Shown here: piece after piece, positions 34,134 through 41,798 of the stretch | How the letters are laid out: the number at the start of each line of letters is the position of its first letter | Position numbering within the stretch: the stretch's first letter is position 1 | Program-made: the position numbers and the translations under genes | The notes under the pieces: generated by a model | The model's input: only the letters and a program-made list of their open reading frames with translations | What the model was told of the DNA's origin: nothing | Databases searched by the model: none | NCBI GenBank assembly: GCA_038231295.1 | Contig: JBBRLP010000008.1 | Span: forward strand, 1 to 64,000 | Length of the DNA stretch: 64,000 nt | Reading direction: 5' to 3' | Source of the DNA: JANXLO01 sp038231295 | GTDB taxonomy: Bacteria; Armatimonadota; Chthonomonadetes; Chthonomonadales; Chthonomonadaceae

Positions 34134-35786
34134 TTAGCGTTCTTCCTCCAGTTCGGTTGCCTCCAAAACGGGGGCGAACTCCCCCAAAGTTGGGGGGCGG
34201 TGGGCGATTTCGTCTTCCAGTTCGGATGCCTCCAGAATCGTATCATGGCGCTCGGACTCTATGGCCTCCGGGTAGTCGAGAATATAGTGCAGGCCACGAC
34301 TCTCATGGCGACGCAGCGCCGACTCCACGATGAGCGCCCCCACCGTCGCGATGTTTTTGGTCTCCCAGGCGGCAACGGTGTCGGGTTCGCCCATCAGGGA
34401 CTTGCGGATGCGGGCCAGTTCGCGCCGGGTCGTCTCCAGTTCGGCGGTCGTGCGGACGATGCCGACGTTGCGCTGCATCAGACGGCGGACGCTCTTCCAG
34501 AGGGGATCAATCGTCGCTTCGGGCAGGGTCACCGGGTCTTCGCACTGGCAGGGCATTCCTTCCGGCAGGGAAGCCGTCTGGTTCCGCAGGGTGTGCTGTG
34601 CGGCGCGATAGCCGTAGACCATTGCCTCCAGCAGGGAGTTGGAGGCAAGACGATTCGCGCCGTGAACACCCGTGCAGGCGACTTCGCCTGCCGCATACAG
34701 CCGCGCAATGTTCGTGCATCCGCCCAGGTCCGTCACGACCCCGCCGCACTGATAATGCTGTGCGGGAACGATGGGAATGGGCTGTTTCGTGATGTCGAGG
34801 CCGACGCTCAGGCAGCGTTCGTAGACGGTCGGGAAATGTTCGCGCAGGAAGGTCGGGTCGAGGTGGGTGACGTTCAGGAAGACGCAGGGAACGTCGCGCC
34901 GCTTCATCTCACTGACGATAGCCCGTGCGACGATGTCGCGGGGGGCCAGCGCACCGAGCGGATGATACCGCTCCATGAAGGTCTCACCGTCCTCATGCTG
35001 TAGGATTCCGCCTTCGCCGCGCAGGGCTTCGGTAATCAGGAAGGCCCGGGCTTTCGGGTGGAAGAGGGTGGTGGGGTGAAACTGAATGAACTCCATATTC
35101 GCGACGGTGGCCCCGGCCCGCCAGGCCATCGCCACGCCGTCGCCTGTCGCGATTATGGGGTTGGTCGTATGGAGATAGACCTGTCCGCAGCCTCCGGTCG
35201 CCAGCAGCGTCGCACGGGCGCGGAAGGTGCTGCGTTCGCCCGTCTCGCCGTCCAGCGCACAGGCTCCGGCGCAGACCCGTCCTTCGGCAGTTTCGTGGAT
35301 GAGCAGGTCGCTGACGAACAGATGCTCGTGAACGGTAATATTCGGAGAGGCTTTGACCGCTTCGAGCAGCGTGCGTTCGCACTCCCAGCCGGTGTAGTCG
35401 GCGGTGTGGACGATGCGGTTGCGCGAATGCCCGCCTTCCCGTCCCAGAGACAGGACTTCCAGTCCCTCCGGGTTCGTTTCGGTGTTGAACTGCGCCCCGA
35501 GGGTGATGAGGTGCCGGATTCGTTCCGGGCCTTCCTCCACCAGCACGTCTACCGCATCTTCATGGCACAGCCCCGCCCCGGCAATAAGCGTGTCCTGAAC
35601 GTGCAGGGCCACGGAGTCGTTCTCGGCCAGCACCCCGGCAATCCCGCCCTGCGCCCAACTGCTGTTGGCATCAGTGCGGTTCTTTTTGGTGAGCAGGGCG
35701 ACCGAGCCGAACTCCGCAACCGTCAGGGCATAGGTCAGCCCCGCCAGTCCGCTGCCAATCACGAGAAAGTCAACCTCGACGCTCAT
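34134..35786 (-). CDS. nadB: L-aspartate oxidase
   Basis: A 550-residue FAD enzyme that oxidises L-aspartate to iminoaspartate, the substrate of NadA. Seen: FAD site DFLVIGSGLAGLTYAL at 6-21, SSWAQGGIAG, TLGAQFNTE, GREGGHSRNRIVHTADYTG, the active-site arginine region in MEFIQFHPTTLFHP, ALAPRDIVARAI, AQHYQCGGV and GEVACTGVHGANRLASNSLLEA. The C-terminal helical domain ends with an acidic tail. ATG 35786 fits the family; an open frame extends 103 codons further into hemC but is not coding. It lies 8 bp after hemC. The partner nadA is 16 kb away on the same strand. Confidence 0.96.
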   Translation of the reverse strand: MSVEVDFLVIGSGLAGLTYALTVAEFGSVALLTKKNRTDANSSWAQGGIAGVLAENDSVALHVQDTLIAGAGLCHEDAVDVLVEEGPERIRHLITLGAQFNTETNPEGLEVLSLGREGGHSRNRIVHTADYTGWECERTLLEAVKASPNITVHEHLFVSDLLIHETAEGRVCAGACALDGETGERSTFRARATLLATGGCGQVYLHTTNPIIATGDGVAMAWRAGATVANMEFIQFHPTTLFHPKARAFLITEALRGEGGILQHEDGETFMERYHPLGALAPRDIVARAIVSEMKRRDVPCVFLNVTHLDPTFLREHFPTVYERCLSVGLDITKQPIPIVPAQHYQCGGVVTDLGGCTNIARLYAAGEVACTGVHGANRLASNSLLEAMVYGYRAAQHTLRNQTASLPEGMPCQCEDPVTLPEATIDPLWKSVRRLMQRNVGIVRTTAELETTRRELARIRKSLMGEPDTVAAWETKNIATVGALIVESALRRHESRGLHYILDYPEAIESERHDTILEASELEDEIAHRPPTLGEFAPVLEATELEEER

Positions 35787-35794
35787 GAACCCCG

Positions 35795-36718
35795 TCAGCC
35801 TTTCAGCAGGTCGCGTCCGCCACTGTCCAGCAGCGCCGCGCCCAGTTCCGCACCCAGTTGTTTTGCCCCGCTCACTGTTCCGGTGCGCTCCGCCCGCACG
35901 ACTCGGGAGCCATCGGGCGCGGCAATGAGGCCGACAATTCGCAGTTCTTCCCCCTCTGCCGTGGCGAGCGCCCCGGCAGGAACCGAACAGCCGCCGCCCA
36001 GCGCCGCGAGGAACTCCCGTTCCGCCGTGACTTCGGCGGCAGTCGCCGGATGGTGCAGGGAATTCAGCATCGCCAGCGTGATCGTATCTCCGCACCGGGT
36101 CTCCAGCGCCAGCGCCCCCTGTCCCGCCGCCGGAACGCAGACATCCGCCTCCAGCCGCTCCGTGATGCGCTCCGCCAGACCCAGCCGGTTCAGCCCCGCG
36201 ACGGCGAGCAGTATCGCGTCGTAGGCACCTTCCTCGAGTTTCCGCAGGCGGGTATCGAGGTTGCCGCGCAGCTCCTCCAGACGAAAGTCCGGGCGCAGGG
36301 CGCGAAACTGCGCCTGTCGTCGCAGGCTGCTCGTCCCGATGATTGCCTGGGCGGGGAGATGCGCGAACGTGAGTCCGCTGCGAGTCAAGAGGGCGTCACG
36401 GGGGTCTTCGCGGGCGGGGATACAGGCGAGTTCGAGGCCATCGGGCAGTTCGGAGGGCATATCTTTGAGGCTATGGACGCCGACATCAATGCTGCCGTCG
36501 AGCAGGGCCTGTTCGATCTCTTTCACGAACATCCCTTTGGTGCCGACCTGTGCAAAGGGGACGTTGCGCTGCACGTCCCCGGTCGTCTGAATGATGTGCG
36601 TTTCGACGAGAAGTCCCGGATTCGCGGCCCGTATCTGCTGCACGACCATCTCGGTCTGTGTCCGTGCCAGCAGACTGCCCCGCGTGCCGATTCGCAGCCG
36701 ATTGTCTCTGTCGCTCAC
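35795..36718 (-). CDS. hemC: Porphobilinogen deaminase (hydroxymethylbilane synthase)
   Basis: A 307-residue enzyme that polymerises four porphobilinogens into hydroxymethylbilane. Seen: LRIGTRGSLLARTQTEMV at 8-25, VHSLKDMPSELPDGL, GTSSLRRQAQ, RGNLDTRLRKLEEG and LAALGGGCSVPAGAL with the cysteine that binds the dipyrromethane cofactor. GTG 36718 was chosen: AGGAG lies seven bases upstream and the protein then begins at the usual place. The 19 additional in-frame residues from 36775 overlap the promoter's -10. It is the first gene of the five-gene heme/NAD operon. Confidence 0.95.
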   Translation of the reverse strand: MSDRDNRLRIGTRGSLLARTQTEMVVQQIRAANPGLLVETHIIQTTGDVQRNVPFAQVGTKGMFVKEIEQALLDGSIDVGVHSLKDMPSELPDGLELACIPAREDPRDALLTRSGLTFAHLPAQAIIGTSSLRRQAQFRALRPDFRLEELRGNLDTRLRKLEEGAYDAILLAVAGLNRLGLAERITERLEADVCVPAAGQGALALETRCGDTITLAMLNSLHHPATAAEVTAEREFLAALGGGCSVPAGALATAEGEELRIVGLIAAPDGSRVVRAERTGTVSGAKQLGAELGAALLDSGGRDLLKG

Positions 36719-36747
36719 CTGAATACTCCTGTTTCTGTTACGAACAG

Positions 36748-36756
36748 AGTATACCA
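36748..36756 (-). promoter_or_regulatory. Extended -10 promoter of the hemC operon
   Basis: On the minus strand TGG precedes TATACT (36748-36753), an extended -10 motif about 30 bp before the hemC GTG. No strong -35 hexamer is visible. Confidence 0.5.
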
Positions 36757-36784
36757 GATATTGCAGCAGCGGCACTTTCAGAAA

Positions 36785-37885
36785 TCAATGTTTGCGCTTC
36801 TGCGGGATGACGACGGTGAGCGTCAGATCCGCCCGGTTACGGCTGACGACCAGCAGCGGATCGTAGACGAACGGCTTTTTCGGGTCCCACAGGCCGTTGG
36901 ATTCGATGGCCCGCTCGGCGTCTTCCCGCCGTCCGGGTTTCTGCTCCTTCTCGGCGTAGGCGAGAATGCTGATGGTCTGATCGTCGTGGGCGAACTTCTT
37001 GTCCACGACGAATTCACCCTCATAGCGTCCTCCGCCGGTGGGCGTCAGTTCCCAGCGCTGTCCGGTGTGGTTGTTGCGAGCGACCACAACCGCATAGACG
37101 GCGGGATCGGGCGGCGTGAGCAGTTTCGCCGTGATATGCACGATCTGTCCCGGCTCCGCGATGCTCGGCTCCATTCGCGCATGAGTGAAGTGCAGGTACT
37201 CCGTCTGGAATTTGGACGGTCTGTCGGATTCGGCGGAGGTCATCTCTATCGGGTCGAGCCAGGCGGCCAGGGTCTTCTGCTGTTTGCCGCCCAGACGCAG
37301 TGTCTCCTGCTGAAGCCAGTAGACCCGTCCGATTTCGATAAGATCGTTGGAGTTCGGCGCGACGACTTTCATCAGCAGCGCACCGGGCTGTTTGCGCTGT
37401 TCGGTCGGTACGACACGATGACTGCGACCACGCGGTGTAAGCATGGTGAGGGCTTTATCCGCCACTGCCGTTCCCGCCGAGATTCCGCCCTTCATCAGCG
37501 GGTCACCGATAGTCGCGGATTCCGCAGAGGCGACGGCATGGACACCGGCGCGGACAGGATTATTGATGAAGCCGATGGCATCTCCCGTCAGGCGTATCGC
37601 TCCGGTAAACACATCGGCAATAAACCCCTTGCCTTTTTTGTGTTCCAGATGCAGCGCCTGCTTCGGAACCGCGAGGGCATAGTTGCCCCCCTGATCGGTG
37701 CGGGTGTAGTCCACGACCTTGTTTGAGTCGTCGTAGACGGCGACGAAGGCATTGGGCAGAGGACGGCCATTGCCATCTACCACCTTGCCCGTCGCCCAGA
37801 CGTATTCCGCTGTCTTGCCGGTTGTCGCTGCACAGGCGAGAACCGCCAGTGTTCCCACCAGGGCCAGACCCTTACGATTTGTCAT
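36785..37885 (-). CDS. Secreted protein with carboxypeptidase-regulatory-like domain
   Basis: A 366-residue exported protein. The signal peptide (about 1-26) ends ...TTGKTA. A Cna-B/carboxypeptidase-regulatory beta-sandwich covers about 27-90 (VWATGKVVDGNGRPLPNAFVAVYDD, TDQGGNYALAVP). The middle 150 residues have no recognised domain. The C-terminal 150 residues are beta-rich, with EPGQIVHITAKLLTPP and GGGRYEGEFVVDKKFA, and resemble an immunoglobulin-like fold used for extracellular matrix or transport proteins. No enzyme motif is seen. ATG 37885 was chosen over upstream in-frame starts because it directly precedes the signal peptide. Its stop lies about 70 bp upstream of the hemC start on the same strand; the VKOR fusion gene lies just upstream of it. 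Confidence 0.7.
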   Translation of the reverse strand: MTNRKGLALVGTLAVLACAATTGKTAEYVWATGKVVDGNGRPLPNAFVAVYDDSNKVVDYTRTDQGGNYALAVPKQALHLEHKKGKGFIADVFTGAIRLTGDAIGFINNPVRAGVHAVASAESATIGDPLMKGGISAGTAVADKALTMLTPRGRSHRVVPTEQRKQPGALLMKVVAPNSNDLIEIGRVYWLQQETLRLGGKQQKTLAAWLDPIEMTSAESDRPSKFQTEYLHFTHARMEPSIAEPGQIVHITAKLLTPPDPAVYAVVVARNNHTGQRWELTPTGGGRYEGEFVVDKKFAHDDQTISILAYAEKEQKPGRREDAERAIESNGLWDPKKPFVYDPLLVVSRNRADLTLTVVIPQKRKH

Positions 37886-37938
37886 CTTGTCTCTCCGCAC
37901 GTTACCGCCCTCCCTTACCACACTGGTTTAAACGGTTA

Positions 37939-39156
37939 CTAATCGCCTTCCTTCGTTTTGAGGCTGCTCGGATCACCGTTCCAGAAGGGGTCTTTTGGAT
38001 TTGTCAGCACCGTCTTCGCGTCCACCGCGCCGGAGATCAGCATGATCTTGCCCTTCGGGTCCGCGGGAACGACGAAGAACGAGGGTGTCAGGGTGATATG
38101 GTTGATGATTCCGATGTAGTGGTCGTTCTTCACCCGTTCGCGCAGTGCGTCGCTCTCCATGTCCTTCTTGAATTTGGCCGTATCCAGTCCGAGACCTTTT
38201 GCCCACTCTACAAACCGATCCGGCGAGAACTGTTCGGCTTCCATGTCCTTCTGGTGTGCGAAAACGATGTCGTGCATCTCCCAGAACTTGCCCTGTTTGC
38301 CCGCCGCTTCGACCGATGTCGCCGCCTTGAGCGACCACGGGAATTTGCCGAGCGGATAGTTGCGGAACGTCAGACGATAACGATCCGGGAACTGTTTGAG
38401 CAGCGCATCTATTTCGGCGGAGGCGTCTTTGCAGTGCGGACACTGATAGTCCGCGAACTCGACAATAGTGTAGGGCGCATCTGCTTTGCCTTTATAGACC
38501 AGCCCATCCCGCAGAATCTCCTCGCGAGGATGGACAAAGATCGGATGAAGCTGAGTCACATCAACTTTTGCCCCTAACCCATTATCGGCAGCGGTATGGA
38601 CGCGCTTCCACTGCTCGATGACTGTTGGGCCGTAGAGAAACGAGAGCATGAAACCGATGAAGACCACCACGCCCGAAAGCATCTTCTGTTCGCCGGTCAG
38701 GGTGCGGCCAATGATGAGATAGTCGTAGGCGTTGACGAGAAAGATTGCCGTTACCGTGAGCGCCGAAGCGAAACACCAGGGACAGAACGTCAACAAGACG
38801 AACAGCACCGTGTACTGAAGCCACCACGAAATTCCGAAAGCGAGCAGGGAGATACCGAAAAGCGCCGCGCTCAACTGCTTCTCGTCCGGGCCGGGAGCGT
38901 TGCGGCCCGCGAGACTTCTAGCCCGCAGAATGCAGATGCCCACAAGGGTCAGGTACATACCCAGACCAATGACCGAAGTCGGAATCGGGCCGAGTTTACC
39001 ATACCGACTTTCGATGGTTCCGTGACAGTCGCCTCCGAGGGCGCTGCATCCGATGTCGGCGGCCGGAAAGAAATGCTCGTAGGTCAGCACGAGCGCGATG
39101 AGACAGCCCACAACCGCGAGGGCCAGCGTGATTTTGTTGAGAATTGCTCTGCTCAT
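37939..39156 (-). CDS. VKOR-DsbA fusion: disulfide-bond-forming membrane oxidoreductase
   Basis: A 405-residue protein. The N-terminal part (about 8-180) is a vitamin K epoxide reductase (VKOR) homologue with four or five helices. It has the periplasmic cysteine pair in DIGCSALGGDCHG and the active-site CPWC in LTFCPWCFASAL. The C-terminal part (about 215-400) is a thioredoxin-fold DsbA-like domain: YTIVEFADYQCPHCKDASAEID with active-site CPHC, and a cis-Pro loop in LTPSFFVVP. A VKOR joined to its thiol partner reoxidises itself through quinone and forms disulfides in secreted proteins. This replaces DsbB. A promoter at 39340-39370 gives a leader of about 175 nt. Confidence 0.9.
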   Translation of the reverse strand: MSRAILNKITLALAVVGCLIALVLTYEHFFPAADIGCSALGGDCHGTIESRYGKLGPIPTSVIGLGMYLTLVGICILRARSLAGRNAPGPDEKQLSAALFGISLLAFGISWWLQYTVLFVLLTFCPWCFASALTVTAIFLVNAYDYLIIGRTLTGEQKMLSGVVVFIGFMLSFLYGPTVIEQWKRVHTAADNGLGAKVDVTQLHPIFVHPREEILRDGLVYKGKADAPYTIVEFADYQCPHCKDASAEIDALLKQFPDRYRLTFRNYPLGKFPWSLKAATSVEAAGKQGKFWEMHDIVFAHQKDMEAEQFSPDRFVEWAKGLGLDTAKFKKDMESDALRERVKNDHYIGIINHITLTPSFFVVPADPKGKIMLISGAVDAKTVLTNPKDPFWNGDPSSLKTKEGD

Positions 39157-39339
39157 AGTGGAGACAAACCCTTTGCTAAAGACGGTCGGCTGCGAAACCC
39201 CGGTTGCAGAGCGCGAATTGGCTGCTGCGCGAGGGTAGCCCGAAAAGAGAGGAGTGAATGAAAGTTCACTTCTCTGTTCGGAGGTTTCGGCGAAGAGAGT
39301 TCCCGTCGGCCTGTCTTTTAGAAAAAGAAGACTGCATCC

Positions 39340-39370
39340 ATTATATCACGCAACCTGCACCGTCCGGCAA
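39340..39370 (-). promoter_or_regulatory. Promoter of the VKOR-DsbA gene
   Basis: On the minus strand TTGCCG (39365-39370) and TATAAT (39340-39345) are 19 bp apart, and TGA precedes the -10 as an extended element. The resulting leader (about 39333 to 39157) is long and unassigned. Confidence 0.55.
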
Positions 39371-39390
39371 ATCGTATCAGAAAAGAAGAG

Positions 39391-39420
39391 GGGAGGACGC
39401 CGGTGACTGCGCGTCCTCCC
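39391..39420 (-). terminator. Terminator of the peroxiredoxin gene
   Basis: A perfect 10-bp stem (GGGAGGACGC at 39391-39400, GCGTCCTCCC at 39411-39420, loop of ten). On the minus strand it is followed by CTCTTCTTTTCTG. It starts 28 bp after the peroxiredoxin stop. The -35 of the downstream VKOR gene lies just beyond it. Confidence 0.75.
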
Positions 39421-39448
39421 TCATAATGAGTGGTAACAGGCCGTAAGG

Positions 39449-40108
39449 TTACAGAGACTTTTTGGAGAAGTACCAGTCCGTCGCTTCGACGTTGGTGTCT
39501 TCCATACGCTTCTCCGCGCCTTCGGAGGTCATCGGAGCGGGAACAATCACCTTCTCGCCCGGCTGCCAGTTGCAGGGCGTGGCAACCCCGTTCTTGTCCG
39601 AGGTCTGAAGCGCGGTCACGAGGCGGTAGATTTCGTCTACATTGCGGCCATTGGTGAGCGGGTAGTAGATCATAGCGCGAACGATGCCTTTGTCGTCAAT
39701 CACGAACACGCAACGCACCGTCGCGGTGCTGCTGGCTCCCGGATGGACCATGCCGTACAGAGTGGCAACTTTCATGTCAAGGTCGGCGATCATCGGGTAG
39801 GGGATTTTGACGCCAAAGTTCTGCTCCATGCTTCGCGCCCAGGCGATGTGGGAGTAGACGCTGTCAATGCTCAGGCCGAGCAGTTGCGTGTCGAGCTGCT
39901 TGAAGTCCTCGGAACGGCGGGCGAACTCCACCAGTTCCGTCGTGCAGACAGGGGTGAAGTCGGCGGGGTGCGAAAACAGCACGACCCATTTGCCCTTGAG
40001 GCTGGAAAGCGTGAGCGGGCCGTGCGTGGTCTGCGCCGTGAAGTCCGGGGCCGGTTCATTCAGACGCGGAAGAGATCGCGGCGCTGCCTGTGTGGTATCT
40101 TCCGACAT
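39449..40108 (-). CDS. Peroxiredoxin (Prx6-type)
   Basis: A 219-residue thiol peroxidase. The N-terminal thioredoxin fold contains the peroxidatic cysteine in FSHPADFTPVCTTELVEF (about Cys54). SIDSVYSHIAWARSM, YGMVHPGASSTATVR and the extended C-terminal arm with CNWQPGEKVIVP are the features of the Prx6 subfamily (longer than AhpC). A second cysteine (in TPCNW) may resolve the disulfide. It reduces hydrogen or organic peroxides in the cytoplasm. ATG 40108 fits the family; the open frame above it is antisense to the permease gene. A consensus promoter drives it as a single gene. Confidence 0.93.
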   Translation of the reverse strand: MSEDTTQAAPRSLPRLNEPAPDFTAQTTHGPLTLSSLKGKWVVLFSHPADFTPVCTTELVEFARRSEDFKQLDTQLLGLSIDSVYSHIAWARSMEQNFGVKIPYPMIADLDMKVATLYGMVHPGASSTATVRCVFVIDDKGIVRAMIYYPLTNGRNVDEIYRLVTALQTSDKNGVATPCNWQPGEKVIVPAPMTSEGAEKRMEDTNVEATDWYFSKKSL

Positions 40109-40204
40109 GGTTCCTTCTCCTTTGGTTCTCGTGAAAACGTTGCCGGGCGTCTGGCCCGGACTCAAGCAGAGGCGGCATTGCCAATCTTTAGTTATTCGGT
40201 CAAT

Positions 40205-40233
40205 ATTATAACCTTTGGGCTGTCCGGTGTCAA
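40205..40233 (-). promoter_or_regulatory. Consensus sigma-70 promoter of the peroxiredoxin gene
   Basis: On the minus strand TTGACA (40228-40233) and TATAAT (40205-40210) with exactly 17 bp between them. The predicted start near 40198 gives a leader of about 90 nt. The strong match suggests high constitutive expression. Confidence 0.85.
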
Positions 40234-40283
40234 GAGCAAGACCGCAGTCAGAATAGTTCGGAATGGGGTACGCTGAATCTATT

Positions 40284-41555
40284 ATGTCCACTGAACCGTC
40301 GTTTTCCTCCCTTCGCACCCGTCCGGGAAGCTTCCTGACTGCCATTCTGGAGAACGTCCAGAGCGCGTTCCGCGCCTTGCGCCTCAATCCGCTCCGCTCC
40401 GCGCTGACGATGTCGGGAATCATCGTCGGCGTCATGGCGATTGTCACGATTGTCGCGATACTCCAGGGCGTTCGCGTCGAGATCGGCAAGCAGGTGCAGG
40501 GTCTGGGGGCGAATCTGGTGATGATCGTGCCGAGCAAACTCGACGAGAACGGGCAGCCCAATCCCGCGTCGCTGATCGGTATCTCCTCGCTGACGGAAAA
40601 TGACGTGGTGAAACTGTCGCAGATACCCGGCATCGCGAAAATCTCGCCTGTCTCCATCGTGGCCGGAGAGGTGGACTACAAGGAAGGCAGCGAGAACAAA
40701 ATAACCTATCCCTTCGTTGTCGGCACCAATAAGGCCGGGGTCGTCATGAACCCGACTCCGATGGCGGAGGGACGCTACTTCGAGGACAACGAAGAGTTTG
40801 TCTGTATTCTCGCCTCCAAGCCCCGTAAGGAGCTATTCGGCGACGGCCCTGCGGTTGGCAAGACCGTAAAAATTCAGAATCACGACTGGAAAGTGGTTGG
40901 CGTGTTGAATAAGCCGAGCGGGGATGGTTCTCTGGGCGCAACGATGCTTGGCCTCAATACCCTCGTCTATCTGCCGGTTACGACCGCCCGCAAAGAGATA
41001 CCCGGTTCTCAGGTCAACCGCATCGCCCTCCAGACCGACTATCAGCATCCCGCCGAGAAGATGATCGCGCAGATGAACGCAACGCTGCTCGCCCAGCATC
41101 ACGGCAAAGAGGACTTCGGCGTTCTGACCCAGGAACGCGGACTCGCCCTCGTCATACGCATTCTCGCGCTCGCCCAGGAACTCCTCGTCCTGCTCGCCGC
41201 CATCTCCCTATTCGTCGCGGGCATCGGCATCATGAATATCATGCTGGTCACCGTGACGGAGCGCACCCGCGAGATTGGTATTCGCAAGACGGTCGGCGCA
41301 CGTCAGAGCGATATTTTTCTCCAGTTCCTCATCGAATCGGTGACGCTTTCGCTGCTCGGCGGCGGGGTCGGTCTCCTCATCTCCGCGCTCATCTGCGCCA
41401 TCATCGCTCGTGCTTCCCTGCTGACTCCCATTCTGACTCCGGGCCTCGTCGTCATGGCGCTGGCCGTCTGCACGGTCGTCGGAATGATTTTCGGCGTCAC
41501 GCCCGCTGTCCGCGCCGCCCGCCTCAACCCGATTGACGCCCTCCGCCACGAATAG
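40284..41555 (+). CDS. MacB/FtsX-type ABC transporter permease
   Basis: A 423-residue permease. One helix near the N-terminus (RSALTMSGIIVGVMAIVTIVAIL, about 37-59) is followed by a periplasmic MacB-PCD domain (about 60-275). Three C-terminal helices then carry the FtsX signature GIGIMNIMLVTVTERTREIGIRKTVGA, ending in AVRAARLNPIDALRHE. Such permeases power outward movement of peptides, lipids or antibiotics with a cognate ATPase. None is adjacent, so the ATPase must be encoded elsewhere. Two ATGs are possible (40263 and 40284); neither has a clear ribosome site, and 40284 matches the usual family start better. Confidence 0.88.
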   Translation: MSTEPSFSSLRTRPGSFLTAILENVQSAFRALRLNPLRSALTMSGIIVGVMAIVTIVAILQGVRVEIGKQVQGLGANLVMIVPSKLDENGQPNPASLIGISSLTENDVVKLSQIPGIAKISPVSIVAGEVDYKEGSENKITYPFVVGTNKAGVVMNPTPMAEGRYFEDNEEFVCILASKPRKELFGDGPAVGKTVKIQNHDWKVVGVLNKPSGDGSLGATMLGLNTLVYLPVTTARKEIPGSQVNRIALQTDYQHPAEKMIAQMNATLLAQHHGKEDFGVLTQERGLALVIRILALAQELLVLLAAISLFVAGIGIMNIMLVTVTERTREIGIRKTVGARQSDIFLQFLIESVTLSLLGGGVGLLISALICAIIARASLLTPILTPGLVVMALAVCTVVGMIFGVTPAVRAARLNPIDALRHE

Positions 41556-41692
41556 TGTGGGCCAGTCTTCACATCTAATAGACAAATCACATAGAGGTCG
41601 CACAAGCTGCCATTGGATTCCCGCTTGCATTTGTGCGATGTTCAAGTGGTTTGACTATAAATTGTAATTCTCCCGATTTGCGAATCTACCCC

Positions 41693-41721
41693 TTGACATA
41701 GGTGGAGAGATAGCCTATAAT
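41693..41721 (+). promoter_or_regulatory. Consensus sigma-70 promoter of hppA
   Basis: TTGACA (41693-41698) and TATAAT (41716-41721) with a 17-bp spacer, a perfect consensus. The start near 41728 gives a leader of about 70 nt with AGGAG twelve bases before the ATG. The rest of the 243-bp gap after the permease gene shows no gene. Confidence 0.87.
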
Positions 41722-41798
41722 TCTGACAGCCTGTGCAGATTAGAACGTGCGTAAAATCAGAATAGGTCACCTATTATATTCAGGAGTGTCCAAACTTT

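Noticed and set aside
40109..40657. N-terminal extension of the peroxiredoxin frame
   Set aside because: It contains the consensus promoter and lies antisense to the permease gene; the family start is at 40108.
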